Assembly (NCBI GenBank): GCA_964030475.1
Contig: CAXIPT010000001.1
Location: 20,499,672-20,563,671 of the forward strand
DNA: 64,000 nucleotides
Direction of reading: 5' to 3'
From: Tethya wilhelma
Lineage: Eukaryota > Porifera > Demospongiae > Tethyida > Tethyidae
Shown: one piece after another, positions 25,101 to 36,122 of the stretch
Layout: each line of letters opens with the position of its first letter
How positions within the stretch are numbered: the stretch's first letter is position 1
Position numbers and translations under genes: made by a program
Notes under the pieces: model-generated
Told to the model about the DNA's origin: nothing
The model's input: only the letters and a program-made list of their open reading frames with translations
The model's database searches: none

Positions 25101-25828
25101 ATAGTTAAATAATTAGAATTTTAATGCTGTAAAGTGAAAATTGTTGTGGCTTTATTCATATTAATATCATTCATCTGAGTTCTATTCATTTGTGCCATTT
25201 TTGTAAATATTGTATCCATGGTGACATATCCATGCATGTATAAGCCTTGCATTAGTGTATGTTTGTTGTCACACACACATACATACATGCATTGCACATA
25301 CACACACTTAATGATTGTTTTCTACAGATTTGTAGAACAAAAAAAAAAATAATCAAATTTACAAACCTTCTTTTGGTTTTTATTGTGCATACAATAGACT
25401 GGAATGTGTTTTTGTGGAAGCAGCTTCTTACAGATATGGTTGCATACACAGCTTGCTATGGCCATTGTGAATGTTACTTTAGTTTGTGAAGCCCATAGTT
25501 ATTTTTGTTGTAAGTACTAGTTGTTCTTTTGAAAACTGTTGTAATTGCTCCAATTGGCTTTTATTTAGAGTATTAATGAACATCTAGAGAGGGTTATAAA
25601 CATCTGTAGGTTTTTGAAATGAAGTAAAGTGTTTCTTTTGTAGTTTGTGGAGGTGATAGTTTGCATATTATGATGTAAGTGCTACCCTGTTTATGCAGTA
25701 TTGGCTCTCAAGTTGTCAGTGTGGGATAAGTTTACGTTTTTGTGATAGTTGTATTTTTGGAGTACACTTTGTTGGGACATTACCTGTATGTAGTAGTAAC
25801 TCTCATGCAGGCATATGAATGTTTACAT

Positions 25829-25863
<35 letters not shown>

Positions 25864-26354
25864 ATAGACATGGTAAAGGAGGAGACGATTGTTCCAAGGG
25901 GCCGGGGCAGAGGAGGCGGACCAGGTTAGATAAGATTAGATATCACTTATTCAGCCTTATTATTGTAAGATTATTTAGATTTATGGCTACGTAAACAGCC
26001 TTCACCTTCAGGCTGCATCCTTAGGCTCAGGCAGCTTACTGAAACTATTACACAAGTTTCTTTACACTAAAACTAACCTCTTTGATGTTACTCACCTGAG
26101 GACAACTGCCATTTAGTGGCAATTAGGTGAAATTCATATACTTTTATTCCCAATAGACAACCAGACTGGTGCTGACCACAGGCACACGACCATACCCATC
26201 AGCAAGTAAAACCATTTTTAGTACCCAAAATCAATGAAAGAAAAGGTACCTAACGAGAGCTCTCTCTCTCTCGGCGCTCTAGTAGAATGTATGTACAAAG
26301 AGCCAATGTACATGACACACCAGTGTACTAAGTGAAGCAGATAAAGGGGTACAN

Positions 26355-26424
<70 letters not shown>

Positions 26425-27897
26425 ACAGGTGGTAGAAGAGGAAGAGGAGGTAAGATTACAAATGAATTATATTGAGAGAAAAAGTTGTTGTAGTATGCAT
26501 TTTTTAGTTTCAGTATGTGCAAGGTTTTGTCGTGTAAGTTGAAAATTATTTGCATTTTTCCATATAAGTTCAAATCATCTATCTTTCCAAGTTTGCAAAA
26601 TATTATTGTTTGTACCACGTGCACACTCATAATTTAACAATGTGTGTACACATATCCTCATATTAGTATAATGGCTGAAGAAGTGGTCAGCAACTTGATC
26701 CTAATCTGGTGTAATTTGTAGCCATACATCATGATAATGGGTTAATGTGATTATGGAGTATACATGGAGAATATCTAACCTGTACAATTGCAGTTAGTTT
26801 TCCTACCTGATTGACATGCATGTAGAAGTAATGTGTAATTATGTGTTTAAATATATATCTTCCTGCTGTGGTGTCCATGCCAATGTATGTTCTTTTGTTC
26901 TTGTGTAATGTGGTATATGGACTGATGTAATTTTCAAAATCCTGTTTATTGTATTGTGATGATGAATTTAATCTGCATATATGGTGCTTATTTTTAGCTA
27001 AAGTAGCTTAATGTTTATTTTTTCATGTGTTTGATGCTCTGGTTACATGTTGTTTACCAAAAGCATGCACACATGTTCATTCTTCATTTATGCATGGAGT
27101 TGCTGTACAACCCAGCAAGTATGTGCAATGTTTTTTCCCCTCTCAATAGCCTTGTGGTCAGTTGTTGAATAAACTTCATAGTTTAATTTGTAGCTATTCA
27201 TTTTCTTTTGCCATTGTAAGCTATAGAAACTGCATGGACAGCTTCAGAAAGCCATGCTATAATGATTTATAGTGTATATACACATGACTGTTATATCATG
27301 TGTTTTTCGTAGAAATTACAAAAGGGGTATTATACACAGCAATGACTGGTAACTCTAGTTTTATATTTGCTTGTGTGTAAAAATTCAATACATAAATGTC
27401 TGTATGCATCTTTCATCAAATTCACAGACAGTATTATGAATTCCAAGCCCATCATAAAATCTTTCTAATATAGTTCACCCCTGGCATGTCTTGCTGGATC
27501 ATGATTGTCCCCCTGATTATATATGTATAGTTACATGTTTGCGCATCCAAACTTTTTTTTGTGACTCTTCTGAATGTTGAAACACCAATAAAAACATGTT
27601 TACACTGAGCATAGCATAGAATACATTGTGTATACACACTATAGCTTTTACCTATACATGCAGTCTAGAAGTTAGTAGATTTTATGTAACTATGAGTTGA
27701 TTCAAAGTAAGTTCAGGCAACTCTCCTGTTATAGTATACAACATGCATGTTATTGGATACAGTATGCCTATAAGTGACATACAGGAATTTCTTAAGTGTT
27801 TTATGTATGTATGTCTAGTCATGCTTTAGGAATGTGAAGTAATTAAGCCTCGGCGCGTGCGTAGCACGTGCAGAGGATTATGGTAGTCGTTTTGTCC

Positions 27898-27928
<31 letters not shown>

Positions 27929-30900
27929 CCATCGAAATCTCAAGAAAGGCAGCTCTAGCGATAAAATTGATGGCACTTACGTTCATAAATCTGAACGATC
28001 TTGCAAAATTACATTTTTTGCTGCCCAAAACGCTGTTGTTGCTGAGATTTGAGGCTTTTGTGCTCTTTTTAGCGCTTAGCTTCGAGGCCACGCCTATTGA
28101 TTTAGTGTGCGTTATTTAGAATTTGTGTTAAATTCAGTGATGCTGTTACTGCATGCTGCTGCTCTATGCTGCTGCTGCTGTGTGTGTGTTAGTCAGTGTT
28201 CCTTGGAACGACAGACAGGGGCTGGCCTGCTTTCTATGTAAGTAGATGTATTAACATGATGATAGTATAGATTTTCAGTCTGTCTCAGTGTGGCTGGACA
28301 ATAGCCTAGCTCCATCAGCTGATCAGGCCAGTGACTCACTCAGGTCCAATCTATGTTGCTGCTGCTGATATTTAGTGTTCCTTGGAAAGACAAACAAGGG
28401 TTGGTAATGCGTGATTTTTAGAATCAGTTTTCTTGATACTGAGGCTGAGTACTTATTAACCTATTTTCGATCATACACTCTTTTTCATTGCATATGTGTA
28501 TAAGTGCATTAGCTAGCTAAGTGTGCCAAGGCTTGTGCACCAGCGGTGCCTTCATTTTTTTCTGGTAAAGATCACTTCTCATGCATGTATAAATTCGTAG
28601 CTATATAGCTAGCTATCTAGATAGAGCGTGTGAGCTTGAGCCTTAGCTAAGCTGGAGTAGACTAGACTCCTATTTTTGTGCAGAGTGACAGCTAGAATAA
28701 ATCCAGAAAGTAAAGGAAAACTCTCCTATTTCCATGTAAGAGAGATAACTAGTGGATACTGGCCTAGAGTATAGATAGAGGCGGGGTCTAGGGACTCAGT
28801 ATCACTGTGGACAGTTTTGATTTCAATGATTGACTTGATGTCAGTAGCTTGGTTTCTTTGGTTCAAGCTGCACTCATGCAAAGTGGTAACAGTTAAATAC
28901 TAGCTAGCATGGCATGAGCCTCAATCTTCTTTTGGAGTCAGTTCAGAGTGTATGCAGTGACACTTTGAAAATATCATACTTAGCATGTGTCAGTACAAGT
29001 GTATGTGCATGAATGCAGAGCTAGCATGCAGAGGCACTTTTTTGCACATTGAATTGTGTACTCCTAGTAATAATAGTCCCGTAATGAAGCTATATATCTA
29101 TTAGTTTCCATTGGAATTTCCTCCTGCATATGTAGACTGTCAGTTGTCCTCTTTATATTTCTCTTACTTCCTCTCCCAAACTCCCTGCTCTCATGCAATC
29201 TATGACTCATGCTTTGGTCTATTGCTTAGTATCACTTCCTACTAGTTCCTCAATCAGTTGATAACTGCATGGTCATACACATGGACTCTTTTGTGCCCTT
29301 CTGCATGCTGTTGTCATGACAATTATGGTACAATCATCATGTATGTTGGTCGATCATATGACTCATATTAACCTACAATCATACATTAATCAAAGTATTG
29401 TGACGTTGTTGCTTGCATGCGTTCTTAACTTGATTTTCCTGGAAGAATTATAGTGTTGTAATTTCTCCTTTGATCATCTGATATCATACTTCTTAAATGT
29501 ACAAAAATCAAACCAAGAGAGCAAGGAGATAATTTGTCTCTCTTGGACTCTTGCAACTTTATCCCGTGAGAGTATCCTGGTTTACATCCCATGCTTTGTA
29601 GTTCCCCTAATTCTATCACTATGTGGTCACACATGCACTTAGTATGATATAATCATAGTCTTCGATACACTGGATAATTTTCGCCAATTGTTATAGCTTG
29701 CAACATAGCAGACACTTCTTTTTGGTATAAACATGTATATGTCATTTGGATTCACTGATTAAGTTGATAAGTCTAGCTTGAGAACCCAAAGCAAATACAG
29801 AATACCTTAAATTGTGGGAGAACTCTCAATTATATAATGTGTTTGCATGGCATGCCTGAGAACACATGTGTGTATGCACACATGTAATCTTATCCCCCTG
29901 TTGATGTAAATATTTAAAGCCATAATTTACATCATGGAAAAATTTCGCGAAAGAACCATTTTTCGCATCACTAAGCTTATGCAGCTGCTTACTTTACATG
30001 GAAAAATCAATGGAAAAATCTTGAGATCTAGCTGGGATTCGAACCCAGGTCTTTCAAACTCTGGTCGAATGCTCTTATCACTAAGCTACTAGAGCCCACA
30101 GCCATTGGAGCAGAGAATAGCAGTATGCACTACTATTCATTGACACTAGTCGACTACGAACCAGATCTCAAGGCCTACATGTAATAGCATGACCTGCATG
30201 ATGCAAATACATGTCCAGCATGTTTTTCCCGACACGACAAAGTGTGCCATACCTAAATCCAACCTGACTTAGTCTGCTGGGGTAGAACCCAGGTGTTTTG
30301 AACTCCGGTCAAATGCTCTTACCACTGAGCTACTAGAGCCCACAGGCATTGGAGCAGAGAATAGCAGTATAAACTACTATTCATAGACACTAGTCGACTT
30401 CTGAACCAGATCTCAAATGCGTACCATATGTCTGGTATTTAGTGAAAATTTCTTGTTGATTGTAGTTAGCTCATGAATACATGTATGAACAGTCACATGC
30501 AGAAGGGTATACACAATCATCATGGGGGCCCATAAATAACTTATACTAGCTTTTTCCAAGATTTATATGGGACTGGTATGCCTTGACATGTATAATTTAT
30601 AGTATGCACTCACTGAAGGCTTAGGTGGGTGCATACATAGTTATAGCCAATAAGCAAGCTTATTTTTGATACATCTATGTAGCTAAAAGACTTTTTGTCA
30701 ACATTGGGTTATCCAAAAATTAAGTGCGTATGCATCAATTATAATTGTTTGAAACTATTGTGTTTACTTGTGGTGTGTCTGCACCTATACATGTAAAGTT
30801 GCCATGACCACATGCAAACAATCCCATGAGCAGTGTATACCATCCATGCATGCATGCCATGCTTGCAAGAGCCCAGCAGCCAACTGTGTCCGTGCAACTG

Positions 30901-33900
30901 TACCAAGTATGTACTTGCCTACCATGCACAGGAATTGCTTGAGTTTTATGTCCATTAGTATACAGTTACATACGTACGTGCATGTATGCATGGCTACTAT
31001 TCAAATTTTGTCTGGCGTTATACAGTAGTCATGGTAAGTGTATGGTTAATACTTTAAACTTCTGACCCTGTGTAGTCCATGCATGTAAACAATTGAATTA
31101 TATGTTTGTTTGCCATAAAAATAGCCACTGTGTCTACCCGTATTGACTGTCTCTTCGGTCTATATATAGCATTAGTATATATATAGTGCACATCATTCGT
31201 GCATGCATGTTGTATGTTACATATAGTGTTGTTTGGCTACAAAACATCTTGAGGAACTTCATTCTATATCAACAACCATGTATCCAAAGACATGATATTA
31301 CACACAAAATCTTGTGAAGTTTGCATGGTGTTAAATGGGGGAAATATGCATTTGACAGTCTGTAAGTTGTTGTTGGCAGTTGAAGCTGTTTGATGTGTGC
31401 AGTTTTAAAGTCATAACTCAATGTTTAAATAATTTGTGCCACTTTTGATTTTGGAAAGCAAGGCATGTAGGGGGTATAAGTGGTTTTTAAGAGGGACATC
31501 TATACTTGCAAGTACTTGACCATATGATTCTGAAGTTACAAATTGTGGGAAGCCATTTTTGCTGTCCATATAAGTGGGTCCTATGTTTGAGAGCTTGAGG
31601 TATGATTTGTTAGTTCTAAGTATACCCCATGGGCATAAGGATGTCCTAGAAAACAGAACACTAAATACATATGTACATGCATAATCATGGGTACATTTGA
31701 TCATGCGTAAAGTTTTTTTGCATGGTATGAAGTTCATAAACAGTAAGTGATATAACCTATATACATTGGTGTTTGTGTACTAAAGACATTGTTCTAATTA
31801 ATAAGTCCTTTTCTCTCCCCAAAAATATTGAAATTTGATCTTTTACATGCAATCTGTTGGGATGCATGCATGTAGTGAATAATTGCTGACTTGAATATCT
31901 TTAAGACTTAGTGTGTATGTGACTTCAAACCTTTGGCTATGTTGTGGTATCCCAATTTACTCCCTCTGCAAGTGTGAATGGTCCAACATGTTTGCAGAAC
32001 ACTATAATTGATGACTCTATTTTGTTAGTTGACTTGTAAATTATGTTGGACATATTCATATCAATCACATGTAGTATATGTTGTAAAGCGTGATCATTGT
32101 CAATGAATCAACTGCTTGTCTTGAGATGCCTTGCATTCAGATCATGTGCATGGTGCTTCACACATAAGTGCACAACTGTTTCATTATACCTTATCTGGTT
32201 TTAATTGTTCACTTCAGTAGTTTTTGCTATCATTGACAACTGTCCATTGTGTGCTTGGCTGATCTGTATATAGTGACATTACATGCAAGTGATGCATGAT
32301 TGTAGTTGTATCCTATTGTCTGTACATGTAACATCATGCCTTTTTTTTTCTTTTTTTTTTCCCCTTTCTTTTTCAAGATGATCCGATTCAGTTGTTGTAT
32401 GTTTGTAGTTGGCTGTCATAGTAGTCTAGATAGTATGAAGTGTATATGATCTGCATTCAAGCAATTTGAAGGCCTCTATTGTGATTTTTATATGCTCCTG
32501 TAATTCATGGAATCTATATATGAAGCTAGCCAGGTTCACATTTTCCCATGATAGTTATAATGTGCATGTTGTAAGCCCATGCATACATGTAGCTTGATGC
32601 TATAATATTGTAAGTACAGGCAGCAGTCTGAATCTGAGACTGATTTACTATGATGATAATTATTGCTGCCAGGTACTATGGATGCATGCATGCATTACAC
32701 CATTCTTTTGTTATATGCGTCTGAAAATGAAAATAATATTACCTAACATGCATATTATAAGTGCATGAGCATGAATGCATTTCTATGCTTCACTTCATGA
32801 AAATTGTGTGTTAGTTTTGTTGTTACAATGCTGCTCAGACAACACTAAATATCTGACCTGGTATATATATGACAAGGAAAGAAATATGCTACTAGATTAT
32901 TATAGTTCTTGAATTTCAGATTTCTTAGCATTTGCACTATGTACATGCATGACAACCACTCCTCATAGGAGGTATGTATGTGTACCTATAACATTAATAC
33001 TATCCAATGCATGCTGGTAAAATAAGTGCATGCACACATTTGTTTGTGAAACCACCTGTCACATATACTATATTGTTATGCATTAAGTAAGACGCTCCAT
33101 TTTCTATCGATGCTAGTATTAAGGTACATATAAGCCTTCTAAGTTTTATGTGCTATATTTGATTTTCCCTTGCATGAATGTACAGCTGACAAAATATTTA
33201 CAAACTAAATGGCCGTTACCAAGCAATTGTAAACCAATCCTGATTGCATATACACCATTGTTCACATTTTCCAATGAATTATGGTACAAGTTTCTCACAA
33301 CCTTAGATTCTGAGTGGTTTGTATATGCATGTGGACATGCATGTGTGGCTGGATTAGTTGGAAAAATGCTATAGTATAATTACATGCCATTGTGCATAAT
33401 AATATTTATAATGCCATGGATGTACAAGCTAGCATGTATGTACTCGAGAATGAAAGTAACTGGCACATTTTCTAGGTTAAAGAATGCTTACTGTGATGTC
33501 CACATACAAGTGTAGGGTATAATAAATCAGTTAAAGAATGGAAAGTTTTGCATTTAAAAGGAAAGACTGTCATGAAGTTTGTTTACTGAGTGTGTCACTA
33601 TGGCACCATGCATACAATGTTGTCGTAATTCCAAGACACCTAAATCATTTATAGCAGGCTACAATCATGCATGTTTGCCAGTAAGCTTCTAGCTACCATG
33701 CTATATAATTATGTGCAGCTTATTACATACTATTCTATTGCATGATTTATAACAGTGTACTCAATTGACATTTTGTTTATCATTTTATGTAGTGACGCGC
33801 CTGCTGAAGTCTCAGAATTGTTTTGCCATGTTCATTCATTGCTATATGTTTTTGTAAACAGCTAGTCTGAGTTTTTTTGTAACTGTCTCGACATGGTTTT

Positions 33901-34345
33901 GAGTGGAATCCGAGTCTTCATATAGTAAATAGCATGCATACATGCACTGTACAATATTCTGCATGCATTCCATTCTCAAATACATCATGTACTATATGCA
34001 TGAGTTTTGTCAAGATACAAATTTTGTCCATGTCCATGTATACATGGCATGCAGTTTGTGCATGCATGTATGTATGTATATATGTATATATGTATGTATG
34101 TAGCTAGCCTTGTACCAGGCTTCCTGCACGCCCATGGCACCAGAAATTACTGCCTCAAGGAAGCTATTTTCCAGTTCTAAACATTGATTGTGAGCATGCA
34201 GGTAGCCTGTATGCATGGGTACTAGGCTAGCATGCATACATTTGCTTCAAATGCCAACCTGTATTTATTTATTGTTTGAACAGGAATTGGTGGACGTGGT
34301 GGTCGTGGAGGAGGAGGTGGAGGTGGAGGAAGAAAGAAGCAGTAG
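16104..34345 (+). CDS. LSM4: U6 snRNA-associated Sm-like protein LSM4
   Basis: LSM4 is a subunit of the nuclear LSM2-8 ring that binds the U6 snRNA 3' end and of the cytoplasmic LSM1-7 decapping ring. Seven coding exons: 16104-16106 (only the ATG, then GTAAAT), 16239-16280 ([14 protein letters not shown]), 17299-17397 (Sm1: [20 protein letters not shown]), 21295-21372 (Sm2: [20 protein letters not shown]), 25861-25924 ([20 protein letters not shown]), 26429-26449 (21-nt microexon) and 34284-34345 (Gly/Arg tail ending RKKQ). Phases fit exactly and give 122 residues, slightly shorter than human LSM4 because the RGG tail is shorter. The match to the family is near identity through the Sm fold. 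The 18-kb span is almost all introns full of repeats; an N (26354) separates exons 5 and 6. Confidence 0.95.
17660..17935. repeat. Imperfect direct repeat in LSM4 intron 3
   Basis: Two copies of roughly 120-130 bp, each beginning near AGCACAGATAATTCA(A/G)TAA (about 17680 and 17808) and continuing to an ACAGGAAGCAGTA/ACAAGAAGCAGTA stretch, lie in tandem. Confidence 0.6.
18400..19212 (+). pseudogene. Crypton-type tyrosine recombinase relic
   Basis: The last frame (18940-19212) reads [20 protein letters not shown] and [20 protein letters not shown], matching the catalytic C-terminus of tyrosine recombinases of Crypton/KIAA1958 type: the R of the SLRATG box, the H of TGH and the final Y of MYE are present. 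Upstream fragments in other frames belong to the same protein, including [20 protein letters not shown] (about 18860-18920), a [13 protein letters not shown] piece near 18450 and an [16 protein letters not shown] piece near 18620, separated by frameshifts and stops. It is a dead transposase in LSM4 intron 3, in the same orientation as the host gene. No termini were identified. Confidence 0.75.
19700..19870. repeat. T-rich low-complexity tract
   Basis: Runs of TTTTTAATTTTT, nearly pure A/T, within LSM4 intron 3. The rest of 19213-20479 holds no gene that I can see. Confidence 0.9.
20480..20862. mobile_element. hAT-like MITE
   Basis: The left end CAGGGGCAGATTTAGG and the inverted right end (plus-strand CCTAGATCCACCCCTG) form terminal repeats starting CAGGGG..GAT.TAGG, a sequence common at hAT-type ends in animals. 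The interior is non-coding, with C/G runs at 20517-20530. An 8-bp duplication could not be confirmed at the flanks. Confidence 0.6.
22220..22292. repeat. Near-perfect 73-bp hairpin
   Basis: TGGGCTGATAAAGTATCCTG at the left is answered by CAGGATACTATCAGCCCA at the right; the inner TTATACCAGCCA pairs with TGGCTGGTATAA around a three-base loop. It is absent from the corresponding point of the opposite fold-back arm, so it is a separate mini-insertion. Confidence 0.85.
23548..23932. mobile_element. 385-bp MITE nested in the fold-back's right arm
   Basis: The ends AGGTTCCGCA (23548-23557) and TGCGGAACCT (23922-23931) are inverted. Sequence outside them continues the fold-back arm on both sides (GTTGTTCATTTTGTGCCAGA left, TTGTGCAAACTTGTGTATAC right), which shows that it is an insertion. 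No gene inside. Confidence 0.7.
25829..25860. repeat. (CA)n abutting LSM4 exon 5
   Basis: A CA run of about 30 bases ends in CAG, directly forming the 3' splice site of the exon at 25861. Confidence 0.9.
26354..26428. repeat. N and (CA)n abutting LSM4 microexon 6
   Basis: The N at 26354 is followed by about 70 bases of CA repeat that ends in CACCACAG, the 3' splice site of the 21-nt exon at 26429. True repeat length across the gap is unknown. Confidence 0.9.
27843..28558 (+). mobile_element. Terminal-hairpin repeat element (forward copy)
   Basis: It opens with a hairpin (27848-27876: CCTCGGCGCGTGC, GTA, GCACGTGCAGAGG), followed within 20 bp by a (CTGT)n run (about 27898-27927) and then non-coding sequence. 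It ends GTGCACCAGCGGTGCCTTCA (about 28535-28554). The reverse copy at 3711-4672 shares both ends. It is inserted in duplicate B and absent from duplicate A. No ORF longer than noise; class not recognised. Confidence 0.6.
30019..30181 (-). mobile_element. tRNA-derived repeat unit 1
   Basis: On the minus strand 30031-30097 is tRNA-like: GGGCTCTAGTAGCTTAGTGA (A box TAGCTTAGTGATAAGAGC), then GGTTCGAATCCCAG (B box and T arm). The unit is bounded by TTGAGATCT on the left and its inverse AGATCTCAA on the right. The extra sequence beyond the tRNA part and a second copy 80 bp away show a SINE-like repeat rather than a tRNA gene. Confidence 0.7.
30262..30415 (-). mobile_element. tRNA-derived repeat unit 2
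   Basis: Second copy, same orientation. The tRNA-like part 30276-30341 reads GGGCTCTAGTAGCTCAGTGG..GAGCATTTGACC on the minus strand, with a degraded B box (GGGTTCTACCCC). It shares the tail GGAGCAGAGAATAGCAGTAT..ACTAGTCGACT with unit 1 but has diverged from it, and the left inverted end is lost. Confidence 0.7.
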
Positions 34346-35389
34346 TGATTGCCTCAACCGTGATGAAACCATGCACTTCCCAAAGTTTATGATCATTGTT
34401 TTCTCTTCTCACTCACACACCAAATTGAACATATTCAAGTTGAGTCTCTGTATGTATTTATTTCTTTAGCTGCAGACTCAATAGTATTTAATTTATGCAC
34501 CAATGTTGCAGACGCTTTATACGATAATACTTGAGGACAGGATCTATATATATCCATCTTATCATAAGTTACTATATTTGGAACAAATGTACAGCAGCCC
34601 ACCAAGTTAATTTAATACTTCCTACACTGATACAAGTTGAAAATGCTTTCTGTTGAAAAGTCAAAAAAGTTACTTGCTTGAACCCTATTAGTATGTTGTG
34701 GACTGTCCGGCTAGAGTGCTGTTTAATTTGTACCTGGTCCTGTACATTGAGTGGCATCATAATATAGTTAACATATAGACCATTACATTGATGATTAATT
34801 TTGTACTGTGTTGCCTTGTCACTTTGTAATTATAAAGTTATTTATTTACTTTGGCAATGACGAGGTTATTCATTTGAAGTTGACTGACTAAAGCCTTGGA
34901 GTATTTTGGTATATACCTTATTATTAAGTTTATTTTGAACCGACAGCTGTTTATGCAGACCAGAACACTTTAAGTGACCCACAAATGCACAATTATTGCC
35001 TAATTTTTAAGTGTATAGAATGTTGGGAGACAACACAAAGTCACATGAAACATTTGACCCCTCTGAAGTATTGCGGAAGCTGTGATAATTTGTAATTTTC
35101 TCCTGGCGATTTACCATAGTAACGCTGAGTTATTTCCTCCTAGCGGTTTGAGCTTCGCGGGGGAGCTTCTGCTATATTCGCGTAATGTAAACAATGCAGC
35201 ATCAAGTATCCGCCCGCCAAAAGTATGTACACTTACATCACATTAGCACATAAATGCCTGAGTGAACACATCCTGGCTTCGTTTATAGTTTACCCAACAC
35301 CTGCATATTCAGTTACCATCTGAACAGGCTATAAATAGGTTAGCACTGTGTGGTTCAAGTAGATCAAATAGCGTCTGGAACAGTCGGTT
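34346..35389. other. Intergenic: LSM4 3' flank to TIKI promoter region
   Basis: LSM4 3' UTR and flank; no canonical AATAAA was found close to the stop. From about 35100 the sequence becomes richer in CG (GCGGTTTGAGCTTCGCGGGG, ATTCGCG, CCGCCCGCC), which suggests the TIKI promoter. No ORF. Confidence 0.5.
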
Positions 35390-35553
35390 TTTCGAAGACA
35401 CTCCAGTCGACTAAGGATAAATTTGCGAGTTATTAAGCAACTTCTGCAAGTCCGTTTGCAACCCAGCGGCAAAGTCTGTGGACGTTCTTTGGTAAACAAA
35501 AGAAAGGTGTGAAGTGTACTAAAACGCTAAACTTGGAGCTAAATTATATCGAG
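35390..35553 (+). other. TRABD2: Probable 5' non-coding exon of TIKI
   Basis: A CG-containing stretch ends at ATATCGAG/GTAAGC (donor at 35554). The ATG exon begins after TATATAG at 36123. Spacing and position suggest a 5' UTR exon, but the left boundary is arbitrary. Confidence 0.4.
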
Positions 35554-36122
35554 GTAAGCTTGCAGTTCTGTACAGTCATTTTCATGCATGGTAACTCCAT
35601 GCAGCTCTGTACCCGTAAGATAAGTCCCTCCATTCGTTGCGTTGCATTATATATGTGATGCATACAATGGGCCATGCATGCAGTGTTATGTTACATGTAT
35701 GCAAAGAGCTGCGTATACTATCATTGAATGTATGCACCTTTAGTATATACAATGCCGAGAATTAAGGTGTACATGCATAATTGTCACACTGCATGAATAC
35801 TATTAATTTTGACACTATTACATGCATGCTCCAACAATTTCAATGCATATACATGTATGCAATAATATGCAGCTGTGGGTGCTTGCATGCATGTACTCTA
35901 CATGCTTTACTTGACAATAATTATATTATTACTGTAACAGCTAGTACCTTACATTGTGAACAATCATGCAATGAGTTAATTATTGCAAAAACTTTGTGGT
36001 TTCATAATTTGTAATCAATTATCTATTTCTCCAATAACTACCACCATAACAATTAACATGCATGTCCAAATGTGCACACACACACATACATGTACCAATT
36101 ACAATACAGTGCAACTATATAG

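Larger units (their letters stand above)
26510..32345. repeat. Segmental duplicate B (within LSM4 intron 6)
   Basis: Collinear partner of 4766-9097, starting 60 bp after LSM4 microexon 6 and ending near 32345 in a T-rich tract (CATGCC then T-runs). It is about 1.5 kb longer than A, mainly from the 27.8-29.0 kb insertion and the tRNA-like pair at 30.0-30.4 kb, both missing from A. No coding exon is recognisable. The rest of the intron, 32346-34283, shows only AT-rich sequence with GCATGC and TGTA motifs and a TATG run near 34070. Confidence 0.75.

Noticed and set aside
30031..30097. Functional tRNA gene on the minus strand
   Set aside because: The T arm and A box look right, but it is part of a longer repeat present twice, and the anticodon stem does not pair convincingly.
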